Shown here piece after piece: positions 12,159-24,100 of a stretch of 64,000 nucleotides of DNA (its first letter is position 1; each line of letters opens with the position of its first letter). Under the pieces are notes generated by a model, which was not told where the DNA came from, did not search any database, and worked only from the letters and a program-made list of their open reading frames with translations. The position numbers were made by a program, and so were the translations under genes. Source of the DNA: Sabellastarte sp. h YS-2021 (lineage: Eukaryota > Annelida > Polychaeta > Sabellida > Sabellidae); NCBI GenBank assembly GCA_964017235.1, contig OZ024934.1, positions 87,386,706 through 87,450,705 on the forward strand, read 5' to 3'.

Positions 12159-15100
12159 CCCCTTTTTTTCCCTGCTCTGAGAGGAGGAAGAGAGAAGAGT
12201 TCAGTCCTAGGGATTCCATCGATACCGTAAGAGTGGAATAAAGGTCTCATACTAATTGCCTCAGGCAAACTAGCAAAAAACCTTAACTATTATGTACATT
12301 ATTTACAAAATAGGAGCTTGTAAGGTTCATCGGTGGATCTGCTGTGCAGCCACCACTGGACCTAGGTGAAAAAGCTCCGAATCTGCCCACGCCACATCTT
12401 TAAGATAGAATTGAGTAAAGGTATTGTGGGATTTCCAGTGGCATGCAGCTAAGATCTGGTCTAGTGAAATGCCACCCTGAAAGGCTTTTGAAGCCGCGAA
12501 GGCTCTAACGTCATGCGCCTTCACCTGATGAAGGGTTAGAGATTCCTGATCTGATAGATCGTAGCACAGGATAACCGTCTGCTTGATCCAAGACGAGATC
12601 GTAGCAGGAGAAATATCCTTCGTGAAACCCTTTTTGAAGGAGACAAAAACCAGCTCCTTTCCTTGTCTGAGATCTTGAGTCTTGTCCAGATAGTAGCGTA
12701 AAGCTCTCACTGGGCAGAGTGACCTGTCTTCCTTCAAGGATTTGTCCAGAGTAGGAGCCAGGGCTGGGATAACCACTGGAGCCACGCACTCTGGCCCCTC
12801 TTTTGCTAAGTGATTCTTAGCCAAAAAACTTGGTGAAGGGTAAAGGGACACCTTGGCCCAGTCAGCTTGGTGTCTAATATTTTTGTTCAGCCAAGCGTGT
12901 ATTTCACTCCTACGCTTTCCAGAACCCAGGGCGAGGAGGAACACCGTCTTAAAAGTCAGATGTTTTAATGAGGCCTTTCTGAGAGGCTCAAATGGGGCTT
13001 TTGTGAGCTGATGTAAGACCAGAGAAAGATTCCATGAAGGAATTCCTCTTCTACCCTTTGGTCTATCTCTATGAAAACTGTCCAAAAGGCGAGTTAGGTT
13101 TTCATCTTTACTCACATTCAAAGAAGAATTGCCCAATTTGTCTGCAATGGCTGATCTGTAACCATCAATGGTACTGGGTTGGAGATTCTTCTCCTGGAAA
13201 AGATGCAGGAGAAAATCTGCTATCTGTTTGACAGATGGAGACCTGAAGTCCACCTGACTTGATTCACACCATCTGACAAAAACGGCCCACTTTGCCTCAT
13301 AGACTGTTCTGGTTGAACTTCTTTGAGGAGCCTCAATTCGTGACGCCACTGGGCTAGAGAAGCCTTGCTCCTTGATAGCCTCGGCTCTAGGAGCCAGGCG
13401 TGTAGGTTTAGGTTGGTCAGATTCCTGTGACGTGCCCTGTTGAATGGCTGTGTCACTAGGTCGGGATGGTTGGGTAGGCAAAGAGGGATCTGAGACGACA
13501 GTTCCACCAGGTCCCAGAACCATGGCATGTTGGGCCAACCCGGAGCTATTAGGATCACTCTCTTGTAAAGATGGTCCGACAGTTTGCTGACCACCTTGCC
13601 CAGTAAAGATACTGGGGGAAAGATATACATGTCCAGGTTTTCCCAAGAGACTGTCAGGGCGTCCACTGCCCAAGCCCTGGGGTCCGGTACTGGAGACACA
13701 TACTGGTCCAGTTTGCAATTGTACTTCGTTGCAAACATGTCTACCTGGGGAAGGTGCGAGGTCTGAGTCAGGAGGTCGAAGACCTCCCGGTGAAGGGACC
13801 ATTCTGTCTGAATGACTTGGCCTTGACGAGACAATTTGTCTGCAATTACATTCAGACGCCCAGGTATGTGCCTGGCCCGTAGGACTACCTGTCTCAGATT
13901 GCACCAACATAGGAGTCGCCATAGAAGGGCACAAAGTGAGCCTGACCTCATACCTCCTTCCTTGTTGATGTATGCCACAACCGTGGTGTTGTCTGTGGCC
14001 ACTAGAACTACTTTGCCTTGAACCAGTGACTGAAACCTTCTCAAGGCCAGTAGGACTGCTTTTAGTTCCAGGAAATTTATGTGAAGATGACTTTCTGGAA
14101 CTGACCAATCGCCTCTTGCTGTGACGTCTCCTAAATGAGCACCCAGCCTTCTTTTGAGGCGTCGGTAAAGATCTGAACGGCATGACTCAAGGGATGTAAA
14201 GGTTGTTCTGTTAAGACATTTGTCTCCTTGGTCCACCATAGAAGGTGCGGGTGAAGTGACCTTGGTACAGGAATCTCCTTTTCTAGGGATTCCGGAACTC
14301 TCCAATGCCGTTTTAGGTGACACTGAATGGGTCTCATGTGGAGCCTCCCTAGGGGAACCTGTTTTTCCGTCGCTGTAAGTAGGCCTATCAGGGACATGAA
14401 GGTCCTGACTCGGCAACTTGGTTTGGACAGGATGGTTCCCAACTTCTGAAGGATCGATTCCCACCGGCTCTGGGTCGGTAGGACCAGCCCCTGGGAGAGG
14501 TCGTACTTGTAACCCACGAACTTGAAAATCTGTTTGGGTTCTAGCTCCGACTTTTGTACGTTGATTATCCAACCCAATTCCTGGCAAAGGGCGAGGAGGG
14601 ATTGAGTGCCCTGGTGGCAAGACTCTTTGGTAGGGGCTCGAATCAACCAGTCGTCTAGGTACTGGTGGATCCTTATACCCCGGGATTGAGCCATTAGCTT
14701 CACCTCTTTGACCACACAAGTGAACTCCATGGGAGCTGTGGAGAGGCCAAAGGGAAGAGCCCGGAACTGATAGGACTGACCTTGGAAATGGAACCTGAGA
14801 TATTTTCTGGACTTCACATGGACTGGAATGTGGAAATAGGCGTCGCTGAAATCCAGCGATGTCACCCATTCTCCCTGTTGCAGTGAGATCCGAATTGTTT
14901 CCGGGGTTTCCATCTTGAATGTTTTTACGCTCAAAAATTTGTTTAGAGCACTGAGGTCCAAGACTGGTCGCCACCTTTGGTTTGGTTTTGGGACTATGAA
15001 CAGTCGGTTGAAGAAGGCTAGAGATGTCCGAACCCTTACCATCTCTACTGCCTCCTTTTGTAGTAAGGCTTGCAAAGCCTCCTTCAGGTAGAGGTTCCTG

Positions 15101-18100
15101 AGGGGGTTTGCATAACCACTGACTATTAGGGGGTCCCTTACTAGTGGGGGTCTGACTTTGAACGGGAGAATGTAGCCGTCCTTCAAAATGGACACTACTC
15201 TCGGGTTTGAACCTAGGAGGGACCACTTCTGCCAAAATTTTTGGAGACGTCCCCCTATCAGATGAGCATTGACAACATTGAGGACATTTTGAGCAATGGG
15301 GGCAAAAACGCAATGATCTACAGAAAAAGCATCTTTGACAAATTTTATTTCTTGCCTCACTCTTGACGAGGGACTTGTGTCTTTCTTTTGTGACTGCCCT
15401 CTTACATTTACGACAAAAGGTACAGGACTGGCAACAGGACAAAACACAGGTTGTTGAACAGACACAGAAAAGTTTTGTTCTATTACATTTATGATATTTA
15501 TCTTTGACCGGGCCACCGGCACCGGGTTTGGAACACAATAATTGTCATTTATACTGCCCTTGATCCCTAGGAGGGCGGGTGCCGCGACCGGGCTGACCTC
15601 CCCTTCCTCTGCCTCTAGACCTGCCACGTCCCCCAAAGGACTTCCATGCGGGCATGTCTTTTCCTGCGGAAGCACCGGTCTGAGTAGATTCCTGTCCTTG
15701 CTTCCAGTTAGGGGGGTAGGGTTGGAATCTGTTTTGCTTTTTATGGTTACCGGCGAACCCACCGCGGCCCGGACCGGGCTGGTTGGTACGCTTTATGGTT
15801 TCAAATTGTTGAATCTCATCTTCCGCTTTGCGGATGACCGCATCTGGAAACAAAGCATGAGTGTTCAGAGGGCAATTTCTCAAGGCGGAAAACGTGTCTG
15901 GTTTCACTCCTGTTTTTAAATGCTCCAAATATGAGTCTCTGCGGACTAAGGTCAAACTGGCCATCTGGACAAATGTGAAGTCCGAGAGATGTTGAAGAGA
16001 TTTTCCTACCGCAAAACTCACATTTTGATTGAATGAGGTCAGGTAATGCAACTCGTCCAATGCTGACTGAGCCTTGCTAGAAGATTTACCCTTTCCTAAT
16101 TCTGTTTGTAAAATCTTAAGTTGCTCTTGGACACTGTCTTGTATTTTGGTAATGCAACGGTTGAATCCAGCGGACTGGTTGCATATATAACTCGTTTCCT
16201 TAGCCGCCTTCTCCCACTTCCTGAGGGTATCCTGGGCAATGGGGCGTGAAGGCGGTTGAGCTGAAACAGAAGAAGACTTGGCAATTCTTGTAAAGGCATT
16301 GTTCAGCTTTGCGGCATCATTGGGCCATGTAGTAACATACTTTCCCGGTCTGGTAAAGTCTTTAGGTTCGGCCGGGTGAATCCCGTACCATCTACTTTGA
16401 GATTTGGGGGGGCGGAGATATTGGTCCATATGCAACCCTCCAGGCTCTGAAGATTTGGATGGGTATCCCTCTATTAGCACAAGATTAAGGTTCTCTAATT
16501 TCTTGCACAACCAGTCTTCTGGTGGAAGAAGGACAGAGACTTTTCCTACCGGCTGAGATCTGTGTCCAACCCAGGGATTATCAGCACGAGTAGCAGGCGA
16601 GTATTCCAGATCTGGGATGTGAGACCAACCCATGAAGGCTCTGACTCCTCTTACAGTTTCACGATAGTTTTGATCTTCACTTATCGCCCGGTCAGTCTCA
16701 GTGTCAACAACGTCCGGATGATCTTCCAGTTCTGACAATTCCCCCTCTTCTGTTGGTTCCGGTTGAGTAAATTCCCGGGTAGATACCGGAAGAGTTTCAG
16801 TGCACTGTTCAAATTAGGACACTGGGCCGGAAGAAGCAGGTTCAGCAAAAACCGGTTCCGGGTCCTGGTACAAATTCTCCAGTGGAGACACCATGTCCAC
16901 AGGTGAAGAAGTAGTAGCCGTTACAGTATGAGTTCTATCCGGACCAAAGGCCGGACCGGCCTGGCCGGAAGGAACAGATGGTGGTAGGAAAGGGTTAGAA
17001 GACAATACTCCGGATGGAGGTTTGTGAGCGACCGGTGCCTTCACCGGTGAGAAAGATGGCTGAGAAGAAGGACGTGGTCCAATGGTCAATAGTGCTTCTA
17101 AACGAGCCATGCGTACAGCCCATTTCTCATCCATTTCCTGAAGTTCCTTACGGAAGTTAGGTTGAGGAAGAGTAAGGTCTCCAGAAGTATTGAGGGGAGG
17201 AATAACGGGTTCAGAATCCTGAGATTCGACTTGAGCCACCACAGTAACAGTAGAAGGATCAATGAGAGTGTCTTTTCCCTTTGATTTTTCCTTACGCAGT
17301 TTATAAGTTGGTGTAGCCAACTGAATAACCTGTTCTGGGGTTAGTACTTCGCAATACTCACAGGGTAGTTTCAACACACAAGGGTCCTCCCCTAAACTTT
17401 TGTCCCTGCATCTAGCACAACGTGAATGGCGGTCAAAAGACGCCATAATATGCCCGCAGGCTCCTTTCCTTTGTCCTGGAGATGCCATGATGATGTAAAT
17501 ATCCGATGACAAAACTTCAGGTACACACAAATAAAATGAGAAGAAATATCCACAAATGCAAAAAGTTATCAGAAAAACACAACTTTTCAAATCGCGCCAA
17601 ACGAAAAAGATGCTATGACGTCACGTCCCTCTGGCGAATAAAGCAGGAACTAGGCCACCTGGCGAGTGGATTGGAGTGTACCTGTCCGGCCGGAGGTGAA
17701 ACTCAGGACGTCTTTTTCTGGCGTTTGGCGGGACCGGCTGGCGCCGGACAATAGCTATCGTCTGTTAGGTAAGATGTATTAACGCAATGAAAAGCCTGGT
17801 TGTAGGCCTAAAAATGGCATCAGAGATGCCCGTACCCCACAGCCTAGGGAAATATTTTTAACACCATGAGATACAGAAGTACTGTATCAGTACAAAATTC
17901 AGGATACTTTCAGAGCACTGTCAGTTATATAAAGGTCCAAACAATGTTTAAATAGACAAAATAATGTCTAAGAGAAAGATAATGCATGTAAAGATGAAGT
18001 ATTAAAACAAAACAATTCAGTAACAAGATGACAGCATTAATCAGTAAACTAAACATTACGACACTCTTTATCTACATCTAGCATGGCCGAATTATGGTTT

Positions 18101-21100
18101 GGATGTTTTGAATATTACCATGCATACAGAAGTGGTAATACATTCAATGAATGCTTATGTGTGGTGTTGGAGCAAAATCTGTGGCTCACTTGATGAAATT
18201 CCATCTGTTACAATGGGGAGTTGTAAAAGTAAAATTCTTAATGAATTCCAATATGACTTTAACAATGCTTAATCTGCATCAAAAGACAGACCCAAAGGTG
18301 CAACAAGATTTTAAAGGTCAAGGTCACTACGACAAGGCCAAATCAAGGTCACACCATGATGCTGCACACCTACAACCCCTAACCAATGTCCCTACCAAAT
18401 ATCAACTTCCTACACCTTACAGTTTCCGAGATACAGCCCGGACAAGATTTTATAGGTCAAGGTCACTACGGCAAGGTCAAAGGTCAAATCAAGGTCAGAC
18501 TATGAGATTGCACACCTACACCCCTAACCAATGTCCCTACTAAGTATCAACTTCCTACACCTTACGTTGTCTGAGATATAGCCCGGACAAGATTTTATAA
18601 TTCAAGGTCACTACAGTAAGATCAAAGGTCAAATCAAGGTCAGACCATGACGTTGCACACCTACACCCCCTAACCAATGTCCCTAGTAAGTATCAACTTC
18701 CTATACCTCATGGTTTCCAAGATATAGTCGGACAAGATTTTATAGGTCAAGGTCACTATGGCAAGGTCAAACGTCAAATCAAGGTCAGACCATGAGATTG
18801 CACACCTACACCCCCTAACCAATGTCCCTACCAAGTATCAACTTCCTACACCTTACAGTTTCTGAGATACAGCCCGGACAAACCTTTTCCCGCCGCCCGC
18901 CCACCCATCCGGACACCATGGGTGAAAACAATACCCCAACAACCCTTAAGGGCTGTGGGGTAAAAATGGAACCCTCAACAAAGATCTAACACTTTAAACT
19001 TGAGAACTCAGGGCCATAGCTCCCAAGATATGAGGTAACACAAAGATAAACGGACACGAAGATAAACGGTCTCAAGAACTTTTCAAATGTAAGCGGTGTA
19101 AACAACAAAATTGCACAAAATAACAAACAGAATAGACTTAAACAAAGCTTGTTAAGACATTTTTTATTTATTTTGTTCAATTTAATTATTTATACCACTG
19201 AAAGGAGCCAAGTTCTAAAACCGTTTATCTTTCTGTCCACCCATGTATTGTTGTTAGTATCTGACGTTTGCATCATCCACTTTCAAACTGTAGTATCCGT
19301 TTTGTTTTCATATGAAATACCATTTTTCACTGAAAAAACCACCAAATATAGCCTTCATGATGATAAAATTAAAGGATTCTCGCGAAACGATCGGTGCCCC
19401 TCCATTTTGTAAACATGCGGGATCGCGTCTTCTAGCGAATGCGCCAAATATACCGAATTGCGGGCTAGTACTAAAACTTGCAAGATATTGCGAAACCCGC
19501 GCTCTAGAAGGATCACTGTTCATATCCAGGTCAAAATCGGGTTTTTAGGGTTTAGGCTCGTATCAGTATTTCTCACACGTCAGCTCAGTTAAAAAGTATA
19601 ACCCGAGTAGTGACAGCTAAGTGATCACTTGCCTACACTGATGACCACTGGGTCACTGATTAAACTAAAAAAAACCTTGTAACAGAGACAACTGGCTGCA
19701 GTCAACCCTTACATCAAAGTATTATAGCAGCAAGTTAACACCTGTTTGTACCTCACTAATACAAGAATCAGGTTTTGATATTTAGATTCATTCATTGCTC
19801 CTATATATCTGGTGAGAAAGATCACACTGAATCAGGACACCCATACTTTACAATCATCACATTAAATCATATCAAACCATTTAGCAATACAGCTAAATAC
19901 ACCATATATGTGACTTGATTTGTGACCTATGACTTCAGAAAATACCTTTATTCATTTTTTTTCACAGAACAACCTTGGATCCATGGAATTGTGACTTACC
20001 AATTTCATTTGGTATGAAGGACAAGTTGTTTTCTCCTGCCCCCAAATACTGCAGGCTGCTCAAATGTCTGAAACAAGCAATCAGAAACATCAATCTTAAC
20101 AAGTCACCTACCACAACATCAGGTATTTTGATTATATATAGAACCTCTTTATTTATCTTAGATCATAATTTGACAGGCCACGAGACTGATTTGCAAATTT
20201 AATAAGTAAATTAAATTTTTATAAGTTAATACCCTATCCAATCTTATCAATTTTGTGAGTTGTGAGTTGTTATCAGTTGTTTCTAGGTGTAACACATGTA
20301 TCTAGACAGTCTGGTCAAAAGATTACATGGCCCTAGTTTTTTGTTTTTTTTTTTGGCTAGTGCTATGTATGTTTTATATTACTTTATTATTTTTCAGGTC
20401 ATTGGTCAGTGATATGTCTGTATATGGTTAGTTGTTTGGTCAATGCTATGTATGTGTTCAGTTCATTGGTCAATGCTATAAATGAAAATTGCTAGGATTA
20501 TCACAAACTGCAACAAATACACACAGGCATCGCCCATTCTCAAACGACTCCACTGGCTCCCAGTTGAATTTCGCTATATCTTCAAAACCGCCACATTAGT
20601 TTATAAGTTTCTTCACAGTGGACATCCCAGTTACTTTGGTTCTCTTTTGTCTTCCTTCAATTATATGTTCAGTGCTACATATATATAGTCAGTTGTCAGA
20701 AATTTAAGCCTACATGTTCTGACCTACAGATAGACATACAAGGTCAGTTGGTTGATCAATCTTTGTACCTATATGGCTAGTTTTTTGGCTCGTAAACTTG
20801 AGCTCTGTTAACCTGAATTTGAAGGGTTCACCAAAAACTTTCCCAATTAGCATGACATTACACATGACAGGCTAAATATCAATGGAATATACCATGCAGG
20901 ATTCTGCTATATACTCTTTATTTAAAAAGGAGCACTTGGAGAATGCATACTTCTGCCAACGTAGGTAATAATAAGTAGATGGAAAAATCTGGATCTTTGA
21001 TATTTATTTTGTATCCAGATCAGTCTCACAATGTAACGGGATCTACTTAGTTGGACCAAGACCCATCTTTCTTATTTTTTCCCCGTGAAGATCCAACCAG

Positions 21101-24100
21101 TAATATTTATGTAATCCTGCTGACAAACAAACAAACAAATAAATGGTCATGAATTTAATACCTCCCTGGCAGAGGTGATTATTGTACTTACAATGTTATA
21201 CCTGAAAGGAGTAAAAAAAAGTACATGGTCATTATATGTATACCCACCCTATAGCTCTGGGCAGACTGGTCAGTGAGTTGGACTGGACCACCAGTTTGGT
21301 AAGTTGTTTGAGTAGACCTATGTCTGGTGGTAACTGCTCCAGTTTGTTCTCCTCCAGATCTAAAACACGAAGCTTCTCCAGATTCCCAATACTAGTAGGC
21401 AGCCTCTGCAACCAATACAATGTATAAAACGATATGATAGGAATTTTTAATTAGAAATACGATTCATTGACAATATCTTTTTGTTGACTGATATTCAACA
21501 AATTTGTAATTTCAGAGATGAGAATTTTTAAGATTTACGAACCTTTTAACACTAAAGTAGGAGAACACAGATTTGACAGGGTGAAAATGAATTTATGATA
21601 TTCACCACGAAATGTAAAATTTGCCACAATACAGGAAATTTGCTGCAGCCTGTTAAATTCAGCCCAGTATGTAAATATTTGTCCTATTTGATACACACCT
21701 TCAATTTAAATTTAACACAAGTTCACAGGGAGAGCACACACCTCCAACAGGGTATGTAATAATATGTAAAATGGGAAAAATCCAGATTAAATTTTTTGTA
21801 TCCAGATGGGGAGCCAGATCATACTCAAAATTTAATGGGACCTAAGTTCAACCAAGCCCCACTTTCTGATTTTATTTCTTAGAAAGATCCAACAAGCAAT
21901 ATTTTTGTAATCCTACAGACAGAGTAAATCCATAGATAGTTGGGGACACATCAGATAAACTGTTGCCAATTTTCATAACTTTGACAAAAAAATTCTCATT
22001 ACCCTGTACTCAGATCAATTAGAGCCTCAAATAAGTCCACAGGATTCGGTTTCTAGTTATAACTTTTTTCCTTTTTTTCCAACAACAAAAACCATCCACT
22101 TGGCATGCTGTTCATCTAACAACTTAGTTACTAGTGCTGTGATGTAGTTTAGAATTTTGGGTTCGATGTATGGTATATGTTCAAGATAACAGAACTTCAA
22201 TCTAGTCCGATCACCAAACTAACATTTTCAGAGCCAGTAAAAATGCAGAGATCTAACTTAAAATCTTGTCACTTTGTTGACGGATAAAAACAAAAAATCT
22301 ATAGATATTTTAAATATATTTTACCATATTGTCAATAAAACACAAGATTTATAGATGGGCGATAATAGGACCCTTTGGTTTGTTGTACGATGTTGGCGAT
22401 TTCTATATGTTTTGCAGGGTCAGAATTTCAGATGTTTGAACCAAACTTTGATTTCGGGTCAATAAACAACAAACATCATGGCAGCACTACTACTTACCCT
22501 CAGAGAGTTGTTACTCAGAATCAGCACCTCCAGCTTATGCAGGTTCTCTATGTCGTCTGGGATCTTTGACAGTTGGTTTGTTCCGAGGTTCAACTCCACC
22601 ATGTTTGTCCAAGTTCCAATGTCTGACAAGAAAGTATAACTATTAATTTTCAGTTTCCATTTCGAAGTCTGGTAAACACTTTTCTCACTTTGACAACAGT
22701 AAGTGTCTTAAACTTTTCTTTTCTGCAAATATTTTAAATATTTTGTCACAAACAAACAATATACTCCAAGTTTTCTCTTATTTGACTTCTATTTTTGTGA
22801 ATTCTGATTGTATGAAATTACTTCCACTCACAAAGATTTGTATTTTTCTCCGCTTTTTATCTTAAAAAGCACATTCGAATTTATGAATATTCCATTATTA
22901 GACAATCATCTTCCTCCAACAGCACACTTAAAATCAGTAAGTTTTTGGTGAATTTTGGTTTGTTTAAGTACATATGCAAACAACCTTTCAATTTAGCAGT
23001 GCTTTGAAAATGTTCGGAATTTTTGGTCTGATGTTTGGTATCTCTACAAGCTAGCAAACTTTGATCTAGTTCAATCATCAAACAATTCTTTCAAAATCGC
23101 TAAAAATACAGAAATCTACAATAAAATCTCGCCATTATGTTGAAAATACAGTTAAATCATATTATCCATAGATATTGGTGAAAGGTTGATATCTGGAGGC
23201 TGTCACTGCAACACTGTTCTGATTCTGGTATGTTTTATCACACCCTCAGCTGAATAGGCCTACTTACAGGAAGTAACACCAAAACATCACAGCTTTGCCA
23301 CACAAAATCAATATAAAGTCCGCAAATGCAAAAAAAAATACGGAATAGAAGTTTATAATTTCGTCAGATAGAGATTTTGTATCCAATGTTTCAAGTTTTC
23401 CTTTATTTTTTGTGTTGACAATCGAGATGGCAGTTGTGAAGTTTTCTGATGGTATTTCGGTAAAATGTTTTCATTACCGTGATGCGAGGACCAAATCTTT
23501 AATAGATATTTTGCAAAAATGTCACCATTATGTACTGCAAGGTAACTGTTGGGCAAAATAACATCTTTTGTGCCATGTTGTTGATTTCTAAATGTTTTGT
23601 AAAGTCCAAATTTCAGACGTTTGAACCAAACTTTGTTTTCACAGCAATCAATGATTAGACTTTTAGAAACATCCTTGCAGCACTAATATTAACACTTTTA
23701 AGAAAGTGGATCATCAAAGTACCCTGATGGCATAATGATTTAAATTTTAATCAGAGAGAAGACAAATCAAAATAATCCGAGTGCCATTTTTTTCTATTTT
23801 ATCCAGGGGTGCTTGGTTAAAGATAATACATGGATTTGTATAACTTACCCAAGGGCAGTGAAGTGAGCTGATTGTCTTTCATATTCAGTTTGGTCAGACA
23901 GTTCGCCCTTGAAAAAATGCCAAATGGAATCTTGTTGATTTGATTGTGTTCCATGTTTATTGACTGAAATATAGGGGGAAAAAACACAACTATTTACAAT
24001 TAACACAAATAGAAGAAACAGACATTAAACATAATTTTCTAACTAACTAGCATAAATTTAGAGTTGCTCATATAGTATTTGTTAGTGATGTGAATGGTAA

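Larger units (their letters stand above)
11631..17792 (-). mobile_element. DIRS-type tyrosine-recombinase retrotransposon, copy A (nearly intact)
   Basis: About 6.16 kb with inverted terminal repeats at 11669-11849 and 17601-17781 that I see differ at one position (ACCGGT versus ACAGGT) over ~180 bp, so the insertion is recent. Order on the minus strand: right terminus, gag, RT/RNase H/methyltransferase-like region, tyrosine recombinase, purine tract (12137-12169), internal complementary region (11901-11998), left terminus. There is no LTR and no integrase. No target-site duplication is seen, as expected for recombinase-mediated integration. It lies in the 10.2-kb SHOC2 intron in the sense orientation. 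Gag carries one in-frame stop and RNase H one missing base, so this copy is probably not autonomous. Confidence 0.93.

Noticed and set aside
15542-15919. 125-codon plus-strand open frame at the gag/RT junction of DIRS copy A
   Set aside because: Shadow of the gag and RT frames; the minus-strand motifs explain the region.
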